Source: NCED01 sp035493955 (GTDB taxonomy: Bacteria; Pseudomonadota; Alphaproteobacteria; Caulobacterales; Caulobacteraceae). Taken from it: a stretch of 64,000 nucleotides of DNA. Below, piece after piece: positions 17,074-24,885 of this stretch. The position numbers and the translations under genes are program-made. The notes below the pieces were generated by a model. That model did not search any database. It was given only the letters and a program-made list of their open reading frames with translations, and had not been told where the DNA came from. Numbering within the stretch: the first letter of the stretch is position 1; every line of letters begins with the position of its first letter. The DNA lies in NCBI GenBank assembly GCA_035493955.1, contig DATJHI010000006.1:186001-250000 (forward strand), given 5' to 3'.

Positions 17074-17760
17074 ATGCCGCCATCATGGCTAGCCGTACGG
17101 ACGCAGAGGTCGCAGGAAATCAGCCTGGGCCTCATCCTCGGGCTTCAGGGCGTGATCATGTTCGTGCTGGCGCCCCTGGCGGCGACGGGTATGGTGTCGC
17201 CGGTTTTCATCGACAGCTTTCGGCTGGTGCTGGCGGCGGCGGCGGTCGTGCTGCTGACCCGGCACATGGTGGTGGCGGCCGCGATCATCGCCACGATCCT
17301 CGCCACCCTGACGCTGTCGATCAGTTTCCGGTCGGGCGCCGCGGCCTCCGTCTTCGGGCTGGAGCGCCTCGGCGCCGCGACGGCCTTCGACCTCGCCGTC
17401 GCCTGGGCCGTCGTCCACGTCGCCTTCGGCCCGGGCCGGGTCAGCGTGTACAGGATCATGGGCGCGGTGATCCTCTACCTTTCCATCGGCCTGGTGTTCG
17501 CCAACCTCTACCGCGCCTGTGCGATCCTGCTGTCGCCCTCGCCGTTCAGGGGCGTGACCAACGGCTCCCGCTTCCTGAGCGAGTCCCTGTATTTCAGCCT
17601 CACCACCCTGACCACGACCGGTTATGGCGACATAACCCCCTCGCATCCCTTCGTGCGGAGCCTGGCGAACCTCGAAGCGGTCATCGGCCAGCTTTTCCCC
17701 GCCACCCTGCTGGCGAGGCTGGTGAGCCTTCATGCGGCGGACAGGCCAGGCGCCTCTTGA
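17074..17760 (+). CDS. Two-transmembrane-pore type potassium channel family protein
   Basis: 228 residues from the ATG at 17074. Several hydrophobic helices (about 19-40, 48-62, 65-84, 103-118, 128-148) precede a pore loop with the K+ selectivity filter TTTGYGDITP (180-189). The last helix is followed by only a very short tail, so there is no RCK regulatory domain and gating must depend on something else. Inner membrane. Similar single-gene channels are common in alphaproteobacteria and lack an established physiological role. A weak GGGG/CCCC stem at 17772-17785 follows the gene. Confidence 0.82.
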   Translation: MPPSWLAVRTQRSQEISLGLILGLQGVIMFVLAPLAATGMVSPVFIDSFRLVLAAAAVVLLTRHMVVAAAIIATILATLTLSISFRSGAAASVFGLERLGAATAFDLAVAWAVVHVAFGPGRVSVYRIMGAVILYLSIGLVFANLYRACAILLSPSPFRGVTNGSRFLSESLYFSLTTLTTTGYGDITPSHPFVRSLANLEAVIGQLFPATLLARLVSLHAADRPGAS

Positions 17761-17874
17761 GCGCAACGGGAGGGGTTTGATCCCCCGCTCGGGAGCGCTC
17801 ATGGCGGCGAACATCCGCTCAGGATGACGGCCGGCGGCGCCATGTCATCAGGCGTGGAAACTTGCCGCCCAAAG

Positions 17875-17889
17875 TTAACCAAATGTTAA
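17875..17889. promoter_or_regulatory. CtrA-type box TTAA-N7-TTAA
   Basis: TTAACCAAATGTTAA matches the consensus recognised by the cell-cycle regulator CtrA in Caulobacterales (TTAA, seven bases, TTAA), and the left half is TTAACCA. It is in an AT-richer island about 87 bases ahead of the small gene at 17977. Confidence 0.5.
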
Positions 17890-17921
17890 TGCAAGCTGCG
17901 CCGTTCAAGCGGAGGGTGAAC

Positions 17922-17930
17922 TTATCCACA
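17922..17930 (+). promoter_or_regulatory. DnaA box TTATCCACA
   Basis: A perfect 9-base DnaA consensus box lies 33 bases downstream of the CtrA-type box and 46 bases upstream of the small gene at 17977. A single box is more likely transcriptional control than an origin. Confidence 0.45.
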
Positions 17931-17976
17931 GGCTATCCCGCCTGAACAAGTAGAGGATTGAGAGTAGGAGGCGACG

Positions 17977-18174
17977 ATGATCCCGTACCTCATCCACTTT
18001 TTCGATCGTCATGAGCATCTTAGGCGCTCCCGCCAAGTAAATTGCGACAGCGACGATGAAGCCATTGAAAGGTCAGCCTTACTCGCCCATTCGGAGGTTC
18101 TGGAAGTCTGGCAGGGCGATCGCCGGGTCTGGCGCTTTGAACCTTCCGCCGTGCGGCACTGGGCCGAGACCTGA
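17977..18174 (+). CDS. Small 65-residue protein, unknown function
   Basis: 65 residues with a strong ribosome-binding site (GTAGGAGG) a few bases ahead of the ATG. The sequence has an N-terminal beta strand (MIPYLIHFFDRH), a helix DDEAIERSALLAHS and EVWQGDRRVWRFEP, giving a small alpha/beta domain with no signal or membrane segment. Short proteins of this pattern are common in alphaproteobacteria, without an assigned role. The upstream CtrA-type and DnaA-type sites suggest cell-cycle-linked expression. Confidence 0.7.
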   Translation: MIPYLIHFFDRHEHLRRSRQVNCDSDDEAIERSALLAHSEVLEVWQGDRRVWRFEPSAVRHWAET

Positions 18175-18212
18175 GGCTGTACGATCGCCGACAATGACCT
18201 CCTCGGACCACT

Positions 18213-18575
18213 CTAGGAACCGAACGACGCCGCGTAGATCTCAGGCTTGAATCCGACCACCAACTCGCCCCCCACGTCCAGCACCGGCCGCTTGATCATC
18301 GAGGGCTGGGCGACCATCAGGGCGATGGCCTTGTCCTCGGTCAGGCCGGTCTTGTCCGCCTCCGGCAGCTTGCGGAAGGTCGTGCCGGCGCGGTTCAGCA
18401 GGGTCTCCCATCCCACCGCCTTGGCCCATCCCCGCAGAACGTCCGGGCTCACGCCCTGGGTCTTGTAGTCATGGAAGGCGTAGGCGACGCCGCGGGCGTC
18501 CAGCCAGGCGCGCGCCTTCTGCATGGTGTCGCAGGCCTTGATGCCGTGAATCGTGACGGGTTTGGATCGGATCAT
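18213..18575 (-). CDS. ArsC-family reductase (YffB/Spx-like)
   Basis: 120 residues of the ArsC/Spx thioredoxin-like fold: TIHGIKACDTMQKARAWLD at the start with a single active-site cysteine in KACDT, then AFHDYKTQGVS and SMIKRPVLDVGGELVVGF. YffB proteins bind glutathione and are proposed thiol-disulfide reductases; true arsenate reduction is not shown. There are no arsenic resistance genes nearby. It lies 36 bases after the GST gene on the same strand, so a shared glutathione-dependent role is plausible. Confidence 0.82.
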   Translation of the reverse strand: MIRSKPVTIHGIKACDTMQKARAWLDARGVAYAFHDYKTQGVSPDVLRGWAKAVGWETLLNRAGTTFRKLPEADKTGLTEDKAIALMVAQPSMIKRPVLDVGGELVVGFKPEIYAASFGS

Positions 18576-18611
18576 GCCCCTGCATAACCCACCGCCGGGT
18601 CCGGATCGACC

Positions 18612-19271
18612 CTAGTCGCGGTCTGGCGCGCCCAGGGGAAAATAGGCGCGATAGGGCCGCGCCTCGTCCACCGCGCGGGCGAAGGACGGCCGGGCCAGCA
18701 GGCGCTTGCGATAGGCGATGAGATTGGCGAACCCTTCGTCGATCGGATGGGTCCAGTCGGCGTAGAACAGCGACGGCGCGGCGGCCGCGTCCGCCAGGCT
18801 GAAGGCCTCGCCACAGGCCCACTCCCGCCCCGCCATCCGCTGGTCCAGCCAGGCGTAGGCCGTGTCCAGCATGGCCTTGGCCTCGGCGACCCCGTGGGCG
18901 TCGCGGACGTCAGGCGCGCGCAGAGCGTCGAACACGCACTTGCCCTGGGGAGTCATGACGTAGTTGTCGAAGAAACGGTCCATCATCCGCACCTCCAGCG
19001 CCGCGGCCGGGTCGGCGGGGATCAGGGGGGCCGGTCCAGGGTGGTGGATCTGCAGGTGCTCGATGATGATGCTGGCCTCCATCACCGGGCGGCCGTCGTC
19101 GACCAGCAGCGGAAAGCGCTTCAGCGGCCACAGGGCCGCGAACCGGGCCCCGTTTTCCGGCTGATCCGGGGCAAGCATGCAGAAGTCGAACGGGATGTCG
19201 TTCTCATAGAAGGCGATCAGGGCCTTCTGGCAGTAGGAGGAGAAGGGGTGGGCATAGAGCTGCAGGGTCAT
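18612..19271 (-). CDS. Glutathione S-transferase family protein
   Basis: 219 residues. N-terminal thioredoxin-like domain with LYAHPFSSYCQKALIAFYEN (active-site Ser/Cys region) and LVDDGRPVMEASIIIEHL (the glutathione-binding E-S motif replaced here by E-A-S), then an all-helical C-terminal domain containing WACGEAFSLADAAAAPSLFYA. Substrate unknown. Upstream of the ArsC-like gene and divergent from a SnoaL-like gene, with a 74-base shared promoter space. Confidence 0.85.
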   Translation of the reverse strand: MTLQLYAHPFSSYCQKALIAFYENDIPFDFCMLAPDQPENGARFAALWPLKRFPLLVDDGRPVMEASIIIEHLQIHHPGPAPLIPADPAAALEVRMMDRFFDNYVMTPQGKCVFDALRAPDVRDAHGVAEAKAMLDTAYAWLDQRMAGREWACGEAFSLADAAAAPSLFYADWTHPIDEGFANLIAYRKRLLARPSFARAVDEARPYRAYFPLGAPDRD

Positions 19272-19345
19272 GATCTTGTTCCTTCGAAAACCGCAACATC
19301 GGCTCGGGCGTTAAGACAGGCCTGCACGAAGCAAGGAGACCTGTC

Positions 19346-19795
19346 GTGACCCGCCTTTCGGAAGCCGAAACCGTCTATCGCGCCTTCCTCGCCGCCTGGA
19401 ACCGGCAGGACGCCGCCGCCATGGCCGCCCTGGTCGCGGAGGACGGCGTGGTGATCGGTTTCGACGGCAGCGAGATGATCGGGCGCGCGGCCGTGCAGGA
19501 CCAGTTGGCCACTGTCTTCGAACACCACGCCACCGGCGCCTATGTCGCCCAGGTGCGCGGCGGCGAGAGCCTCAGCCCCGACGTGGTGCTGCTCCGGGCG
19601 GCGTCGGGCATGGTTCCCCATGGGCAGAGCGAGCTCAATCCGGCGCTGAGCGCGATCCAGTCGATGGTGTTGAAGCGGGACGCAGACACTTGGCGGATCG
19701 CCCTGTTGCAGAACACGCCGGCGGCATGGCACGGCCGGCCGGACGACAAGGCCGCGCTGGCCGCCGAACTCGGGGCGTTGAAACCTGTCCAATAA
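19346..19795 (+). CDS. SgcJ/EcaC-type SnoaL-like protein (DUF4440-like)
   Basis: 149 residues from a GTG at 19346 with AAGGAGA seven to thirteen bases upstream. NTF2-like fold: ETVYRAFLAAWNRQDAAAMAALVAEDGVVIGFDG, then MIGRAAVQDQL and a final ADTWRIALLQNTPAAWHG. The family includes steroid-isomerase-like and polyketide-associated proteins but most members have no known reaction. It converges on the MarR gene with 14 bases between stops. Confidence 0.72.
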   Translation: MTRLSEAETVYRAFLAAWNRQDAAAMAALVAEDGVVIGFDGSEMIGRAAVQDQLATVFEHHATGAYVAQVRGGESLSPDVVLLRAASGMVPHGQSELNPALSAIQSMVLKRDADTWRIALLQNTPAAWHGRPDDKAALAAELGALKPVQ

Positions 19796-19809
19796 ATGAC
19801 GGCGGCGGT

Positions 19810-20259
19810 TCACGCCGAAAGCCTCGCCAGATCGCGCCTGAGGCGGTCGGGATCGCTCCCGTCGAGCCCGGCCTCGACCGCCGCGTGGGTCGTCTCCCAG
19901 ATCGGCGTGGCCGCGGCCAGCACGGACCGTCCCTCCTGCGTCAGCACCAGCAGCCGGCCGCGCCGGTCGGCGGGATCGACCATGATCTCGACCAACCCGC
20001 GCCGCTCCAGCGGCTTGAGCGCGGCGGTCAGGGTGGTGCGGTCCGCGGCCAAGAGGGTCGCCACCGATCCCATGGCCGCGGGCTGGGGCCGGTTCAGGGA
20101 CATCAGCAGGGAAAACTGGCCGTTGGTCAGGCCCAGCGGGCGCAAGGCCTCGTCGAAGCGCCTCGCCAGCGCCCGCGCCGCCCGTTGCACATGCAGGCAT
20201 AGGCAGACGTCGCGGACCCTCAAGGTGGTTTCGTAGGGAACCTCGGTCGTCATTGACAT
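19810..20259 (-). CDS. MarR family transcriptional regulator
   Basis: 149 residues with the winged-helix core: LRPLGLTNGQFSLLMSLNRPQPAAMGSVATLLAADRTTLTAALKPLERRGLVE followed by the DPADRRGRLLVLT wing. Typical regulator of efflux, stress or catabolic genes released by phenolic ligands or oxidation; cysteines near residues 14-18 (VCLCL) might sense oxidants. Divergent from the VOC gene; a 12-bp palindrome starts 11 bases upstream of its start codon and suggests control of both genes. Confidence 0.87.
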   Translation of the reverse strand: MSMTTEVPYETTLRVRDVCLCLHVQRAARALARRFDEALRPLGLTNGQFSLLMSLNRPQPAAMGSVATLLAADRTTLTAALKPLERRGLVEIMVDPADRRGRLLVLTQEGRSVLAAATPIWETTHAAVEAGLDGSDPDRLRRDLARLSA

Positions 20260-20269
20260 GTCTTATTAT

Positions 20270-20281
20270 GTTGATATCAAC
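20270..20281. promoter_or_regulatory. Palindrome, candidate MarR operator
   Basis: GTTGATATCAAC is a perfect 12-bp palindrome between the divergent marR-like and VOC genes, in the only AT-rich stretch of that spacer. The size and symmetry fit MarR-family operators. Confidence 0.6.
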
Positions 20282-20341
20282 GCTTTACGTCAATCGGAGC
20301 CTCGCCGTCCTTATGCGAGGCCGCCAGCGAGGAGCCCTCGG

Positions 20342-21118
20342 ATGACCAAGCCCTGCAACTTCATCTGGTATGAGCTGATGACCAACGACGCCAAGGCGGC
20401 GGAGGCCTTCTATGGCAAGGTCGTGGGCTGGACCATGACCGGCTATGCCGGCGGCACGGACTACACCATCCTCAAGGTGGGCGACGCCGGCGTCGGCGGG
20501 ATCATGGGCCTGACAGCCGAGATGAAGGCCAACGGCGCCCGGCCCGGCTGGGTCGGCTATGTCGGGGTGGACGACTGCGACGCCTACGCGGCCCGGCTGG
20601 CCGCGGCCGGCGGCAAGGTGCATCGCCCTCCCTCCGACATCCCCGACATCGGCCGCTTCGCCGTCGTGGCCGACCCCCAGGGCGCAGTGTTCATCCTGTT
20701 CACGCCGGCTGCCCGCCCGGCCCCGCCCTCCCCACCTCCCGCCGATGCAGTCGGCACGTTCGGCTGGCGCGAACTGATGGCCGGCGACATGCAGAGCGCC
20801 TTCGACTTCTACGCGGACCAGTTCGGCTGGACCAAGGTGACCGACCACGACATGGGCGAGCACGGCGCGTACCGACTCTTCGCCACCGGCGGGGCCGAGC
20901 CCGTGGGCGGGATGATGACCAAGCCGGCCTTCGTCGCCGCGCCTCCGCATTGGGCCTATTACATCCGGGTGGACGGCATCAAGGCGGCGGTCGAGCGCCT
21001 GACCGCCGGCGGCGGGAAGGTGATCAACGGCCCCATGGAGGTGCCGACCGGCGAGTGGATCGTCCAGGCGACCGACCCCGACGGCGCGTACTTCTGCCTG
21101 CTGAGCCGGGCCGCCTAG
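20342..21118 (+). CDS. VOC (glyoxalase/bleomycin-resistance) family protein, two domains
   Basis: 258 residues from the ATG at 20342, made of two tandem VOC modules: FIWYELMTNDAKAAEAFYGKVVGW and GWRELMAGDMQSAFDFYADQFGW open the domains, and DPQGAVFILF and DPDGAYFCLLS close them. The two halves have clear internal similarity. This layout is common in proteins annotated as hydroxylases or glyoxalases but the reaction is unknown. Divergent from the MarR regulator, its probable controller. Confidence 0.85.
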   Translation: MTKPCNFIWYELMTNDAKAAEAFYGKVVGWTMTGYAGGTDYTILKVGDAGVGGIMGLTAEMKANGARPGWVGYVGVDDCDAYAARLAAAGGKVHRPPSDIPDIGRFAVVADPQGAVFILFTPAARPAPPSPPPADAVGTFGWRELMAGDMQSAFDFYADQFGWTKVTDHDMGEHGAYRLFATGGAEPVGGMMTKPAFVAAPPHWAYYIRVDGIKAAVERLTAGGGKVINGPMEVPTGEWIVQATDPDGAYFCLLSRAA

Positions 21119-21137
21119 ACCCGGCCGTGCAAAGGGG

Positions 21138-21842
21138 TCAGGTGCGCGCAGGGATCTCCAGCCCGCGCTGCACCGCCGGGCGCGCCAGGCCCCGCTCCAG
21201 CCAGGCGGCGACCTGTTTGAACTGGTCGAACCCGACCAGTTCGCCCGCGCCGTAGAAGCCGACCAGGTTGCGCACCCAGCCCAGATGGGTGATGTCGGCG
21301 ATGGTGTAGTCGTCGCCCATGATCCATTGCCGGCCGTCGAGACGCGCTTCAAGAACCCCGAGCAGACGCCTGGATTCGTTACGGTAACGCTCCAAAGGTC
21401 GCTTGTCCTCGTAGGCCGCGCCGGCGAATTTGAAGAAGAAGCCGACCTGGCCGAACATCGGACCGACGTTGGCCATCTGGAACATCACCCATTGCAGCGT
21501 CTCGTAGCGCCGGGCCGGGTCGGCGGGGATCAGCTTGCCGGTCTTCTCGGCCAGGTAGACCAGGATCGCCCCGGATTCGAATAGGGCCAGGGGCTCGCCT
21601 CCCGGCCCGTCCGGATCGAGGATCGCGGGGATCTTGCCGTTGGGGTTCAGGGACAGGAACTCCGGCGTCCAGCTCTCGTCGGCATTGATCTTGACCGCGT
21701 GCGGCTCGTAAGGAAGCCCGACCTCCTCCAGCATGATCGAGACCTTCACCCCGTTGGGCGTCGGCCAGGAATAGAGCTGCAACCGGTCGGGATGCTCGGG
21801 CCGCCAACGGCTGGCGATCGGAAAGGCGGACAGGTCGGGCAT
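21138..21842 (-). CDS. Glutathione S-transferase, YfcG/YghU-like
   Basis: 234 residues from the ATG at 21842. The N-terminal motif SWPTPNGVKVSIMLEEVGLPYE and NPNGKIPAILDPDG followed by LFESGAILVYLAEKTG match the Ure2/YfcG/YghU group, which often has disulfide-bond reductase activity with glutathione. The C-terminal helical domain contains DYTIADITHLGWVRN. It ends 19 bases from the convergent VOC gene. Confidence 0.88.
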   Translation of the reverse strand: MPDLSAFPIASRWRPEHPDRLQLYSWPTPNGVKVSIMLEEVGLPYEPHAVKINADESWTPEFLSLNPNGKIPAILDPDGPGGEPLALFESGAILVYLAEKTGKLIPADPARRYETLQWVMFQMANVGPMFGQVGFFFKFAGAAYEDKRPLERYRNESRRLLGVLEARLDGRQWIMGDDYTIADITHLGWVRNLVGFYGAGELVGFDQFKQVAAWLERGLARPAVQRGLEIPART

Positions 21843-21968
21843 CGACGAACTCCTGGGACGGGACGCCGGACCTAAGCCGTTGGGCCGGGATTGCAACCGT
21901 CCCTGCCACTGCCGCCGACGAAATCGCGAAGGTGGCGCGCCGGGGCGGGCGCCGTTAAAACCGCCGCC

Positions 21969-23603
21969 ATGCTGCGCCTTTCCGAACTGAAGCTGCCCCT
22001 GGGCCATGCGCCCGAGGCGCTCGCCGCCGCTGTCTGCGAACGGCTGGGGATCGCGCCCGAGGACCTGATCGACCTCGCCGTCGCCCGCCGCGCCAACGAC
22101 GCGCGCAAGCGGTCCGCCATCCTGATGGTCTATTCGGTGGACGTGACGGTGAGGGACGAAGCCGCGATCCTGGCCCGCTTCGCCGGCGACCGCCACGTGC
22201 AGCCCACCCCCGACGCCGACTACCGCTTCGTCGCTCGCGCGCCCGCGGTCCCGACCGGCCTCCGTCCGGTGGTTATCGGCTCCGGCCCCTGCGGCCTGTT
22301 CGCCGGCCTGGTTCTGGCCCAGATGGGGTTTCGCCCCGTCATCCTGGAGCGGGGCAAGGTGGTGCGCGAGCGGACCAAGGACACCTGGGGCCTGTGGCGG
22401 CGCGGCGAGCTGAATCCCGAGTCCAACGTCCAGTTCGGCGAGGGCGGCGCGGGCACCTTCTCCGACGGCAAACTGTACAGCCAGATCAAGGACCCCCGGC
22501 GTCTGGGCCGCAAGGTGCTGACCGAGTTCGTCGCCGCCGGCGCGCCGGCCGAGATCCTGACCGAGGCCCACCCGCACATCGGCACCTTCCGCCTCGTGGG
22601 CATGGTCGAGCATCTGCGCCGGACCATCGAGGACCTGGGCGGCGAATACCGCTTCGGCCAGCGGGTGCAGGACATCGACATCGAAACCGGAGCGGACGGG
22701 GTCCGGCGGGTGCGCGGCCTGCACCTTAGCGCCGGCGGCTACCTGGCGGCGGACCATGTGATCCTGGCCGTCGGGCACAGCGCCCGCGACACCTTCGAGA
22801 TGCTGCACGGCCGCGGCGTGGAGATGCAGGCCAAGCCCTTTTCCATCGGGGTGCGGATCGAGCATCCCCAATCCTGGATCGACAAGGCCCGCTTCGGCGC
22901 CTGCGCCGGCCATCCGGATCTGGGGGCGGCGGCCTACACCCTGTCGCACCAGTGCAGCAACGGGCGCACGGTCTACAGCTTCTGCATGTGTCCCGGCGGT
23001 ACGGTGGTGGCGGCGGCGTCCGAGCCCGGCCGGGTGGTCACCAACGGCATGAGCCAATATTCGCGCAACGAGCGCAACGCCAACTCCGGCCTGGTGGTGG
23101 GCGTCGAGCCTGCGCGCGACTATCCCGGCCATTCCCTGGCGGGCGTAGCGCTACAGCGGCGCTGGGAGGAAGCGGCCTTCGTCGCAGGGGGTTCAAGCTA
23201 CGCCGCGCCGGGCCAGCGGGTCGGCGACTTCCTGGCCGGGCGCCCGTCCAGCGAGACCGGCGCGGTGGTCCCGTCATACCGGCCGGGGGTCACGCCCACC
23301 GACCTTGCCTGTTGCCTGCCCGATTTCGTGGTCGCGGCCCTGCGCGAGGCCCTGCCCGTGTTCGGCCGCCAGATCCCCGGCTACGACCACCCCGACGCCA
23401 TGCTGACAGGGGTGGAGACCCGCACCTCGTCCCCCGTGCGCATCCCTCGGGGCAAGGACCTGCAGAGCCTCAACACCGTGGGGCTCTATCCCGCCGGCGA
23501 GGGCGCGGGCTATGCCGGGGGCATATTGTCGGCGGCGGTGGACGGGATTCGCGCAGCCGAGGCGGCGGCGCTCGCCCTGGTCGTGGCGGCGGACCAGCCG
23601 TAG
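21969..23603 (+). CDS. FAD-dependent dehydrogenase (COG2509-type)
   Basis: 544 residues from the ATG at 21969. An N-terminal domain of about 90 residues precedes the FAD-binding Rossmann motif VVIGSGPCGLFAGLVLAQMGFRPVILERG. Family signatures include NVQFGEGGAGTFSDGKLYSQIKDPR and the C-terminal GLYPAGEGAGYAGGILSAAVDG that closes over FAD. A Cys pair in FCMCPGG is typical of this family. Members are predicted NAD(P)H or quinone oxidoreductases with no assigned substrate. Divergent from the YfcG-like GST across 126 bases, so a shared redox stress function is possible. Confidence 0.88.
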   Translation: MLRLSELKLPLGHAPEALAAAVCERLGIAPEDLIDLAVARRANDARKRSAILMVYSVDVTVRDEAAILARFAGDRHVQPTPDADYRFVARAPAVPTGLRPVVIGSGPCGLFAGLVLAQMGFRPVILERGKVVRERTKDTWGLWRRGELNPESNVQFGEGGAGTFSDGKLYSQIKDPRRLGRKVLTEFVAAGAPAEILTEAHPHIGTFRLVGMVEHLRRTIEDLGGEYRFGQRVQDIDIETGADGVRRVRGLHLSAGGYLAADHVILAVGHSARDTFEMLHGRGVEMQAKPFSIGVRIEHPQSWIDKARFGACAGHPDLGAAAYTLSHQCSNGRTVYSFCMCPGGTVVAAASEPGRVVTNGMSQYSRNERNANSGLVVGVEPARDYPGHSLAGVALQRRWEEAAFVAGGSSYAAPGQRVGDFLAGRPSSETGAVVPSYRPGVTPTDLACCLPDFVVAALREALPVFGRQIPGYDHPDAMLTGVETRTSSPVRIPRGKDLQSLNTVGLYPAGEGAGYAGGILSAAVDGIRAAEAAALALVVAADQP

Positions 23604-23677
23604 CGGCTGCACCGCCGCTCGCGTCTCCAGGTCGAAGCCGGCCCCGCGCCAGGCGCTGACGCCGGTCCCGCCCGACC

Positions 23678-23929
23678 CTATCCCCCCAGCAGTTCGCTCA
23701 GTCGGCCGATGAAGGGCCCCAGCACCGGCAGGTGGTTTTCGGCGCTGCGGACGAAGCGCTCGTAGGCCGAGGTGAAGGCCTCGGTCCCCTCCACCGACTT
23801 CAGGTGCTCCATCTGGGCGATCAGGAGTTCGCGGTCCGCTTCGGAAGGAACGTTCTTCTCGATGGTCGCCCGCATGGCGTCGTAGGAAAAGCCGCCGGCG
23901 GCAGGGGTCTCGGCTGCGTTCTCGGTCAA
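23678..23929 (-). CDS. Small 83-residue helical protein, unknown function
   Basis: 83 residues, soluble, mostly helical (YDAMRATIEKNVPSEADRELLIAQMEHLKS, FTSAYERFVRSAENH), with a C-terminal Gly-Gly. No known domain. Codon choice shows the G/C third-position bias of its neighbours, which supports a real gene. It stands alone between the FAD dehydrogenase and two tiny membrane-protein genes. Confidence 0.6.
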   Translation of the reverse strand: MTENAAETPAAGGFSYDAMRATIEKNVPSEADRELLIAQMEHLKSVEGTEAFTSAYERFVRSAENHLPVLGPFIGRLSELLGG

Positions 23930-24051
23930 GACGTCACCCTCGCTCTACGCGCCGAACCGGCCGCCTCGGCAGGATGCCACACCGCCCACCGCGCGGCCAC
24001 CGTCGCGGGCCTCAAAGCGGAACCCCTTCAAGGCTCAGCTGTTCTTAAGGC

Positions 24052-24228
24052 ATGACCACAGAGCCCAACCCAATCACCAATCCCGGCGGCGATGGCGAGG
24101 ACATCGGCGCGACCGACGCGAGCCAGGGCCAGAAGACCGGCCACATCCGATGGGTGCTGATCATTGGGTTTGCGCTGGCGGTCGCCATCCTGGCCATCGT
24201 GTGGATGACCATGGGCGGCTTCCACTAG
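24052..24228 (+). CDS. Tiny single-pass membrane protein, 58 residues
   Basis: An ATG at 24052 opens 58 codons ending in TAG at 24226-24228. The polar N-terminal half (TTEPNPITNPGGDGEDIG) is followed by one strong hydrophobic span, WVLIIGFALAVAILAIVWM. This is a plausible small inner-membrane protein of unknown function. Its position just ahead of a second tiny membrane protein on the same strand suggests a pair. Confidence 0.5.
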   Translation: MTTEPNPITNPGGDGEDIGATDASQGQKTGHIRWVLIIGFALAVAILAIVWMTMGGFH

Positions 24229-24266
24229 GCTTGTTGGCGACTGCGCATCGCCTTACCTCTCAGGGC

Positions 24267-24389
24267 ATGAAACGCGAAAACAAGGCCAGGGAGGCGGTTC
24301 AGACCACCCGGCGCAAGAAGCTGGTCCTGATCGGCCTGGGCGCAGTGGCGTCGGCGATCCTGGCGCTGCTGTGGATCGCCGCCGAATAG
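24267..24389 (+). CDS. Tiny single-pass membrane protein, 40 residues
   Basis: An ATG at 24267 opens 40 codons: a basic N-terminus (KRENKAREAVQTTRRKK) followed by one hydrophobic helix, LVLIGLGAVASAILALLWIA. The positive-inside rule predicts a cytoplasmic N-terminus. It follows the 58-residue membrane protein by 38 bases and ends four bases from the convergent CusF-like gene. Function unknown; real-gene status is moderately supported by composition. Confidence 0.45.
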   Translation: MKRENKAREAVQTTRRKKLVLIGLGAVASAILALLWIAAE

Positions 24390-24393
24390 ACAA

Positions 24394-24789
24394 TCAGTAG
24401 GGCGCCAGAGCCGAGATCTGATGGGCCTCGAGCCTGAAGCGGACCTTCTCCCCCACGCTCCTGCCGGCGAGGAGCTCCTGCTTGAGGACGGTGAACGGCA
24501 TCGACCCCGCCGGCCAGTTCAGCAGGTCGACAGCCTCATAGGCGATGGTGACGCGGTTGGGCTCGGGTCCGAGGGCGGTGATCACCCCGACGATCTCGGC
24601 CTGGTCCACCGGAGGCAGCGGCTTGTCCGGCGGAGACACGGCCTTGGTCGTGGAGGGCGACGGAGCTCCGCCGCCACCGCCGCGACGGCCGCCGCCCCCT
24701 CCTCCGCCGCCGCCACCGCCGCGCTGGGCCTGGGCGGCCGTCGAGGCCATCAACACGATCGCCAGAATGGCCACGAAGCGCTTCGACAT
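24394..24789 (-). CDS. Secreted CusF-like domain protein with glycine-rich linker
   Basis: 131 residues. Signal peptide MSKRFVAILAIVLMASTAAQAQ, then a Gly/Arg run (residues 24-41), a Pro/Ser linker and a small OB-fold domain at 65-131 (GVITALGPEPNRVTIAYEAVDLLNWPA). This resembles CusF, the periplasmic Cu(I)/Ag(I) chaperone. CusF binds metal with His36, Met47 and Met49 plus Trp44. Here Trp (W92) and one Met (M97) remain, while the His position is Tyr84 and the first Met position is Gly95. Metal binding is therefore doubtful. No copper efflux genes are adjacent. Confidence 0.7.
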   Translation of the reverse strand: MSKRFVAILAIVLMASTAAQAQRGGGGGGGGGGGRRGGGGGAPSPSTTKAVSPPDKPLPPVDQAEIVGVITALGPEPNRVTIAYEAVDLLNWPAGSMPFTVLKQELLAGRSVGEKVRFRLEAHQISALAPY

Positions 24790-24885
24790 GGAACTGGACC
24801 CTGGGAGGATGGGCTCCCGCTTAAAGGGACCAATTGAGGCCGGCGAAGGACGGTTCGGTTTCAGGGCGGTGGCGGACGGCGCGCC

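Noticed and set aside
17922..17930. Possible replication origin based on the DnaA box
   Set aside because: There is only one perfect box, no cluster, and no dnaA, parAB, hemE or similar origin-linked genes nearby.
24680..24726. Tandem repeat in the glycine-rich stretch
   Set aside because: It is an in-frame glycine codon run within the CusF-like gene, a coding low-complexity tract and not an independent repeat element.
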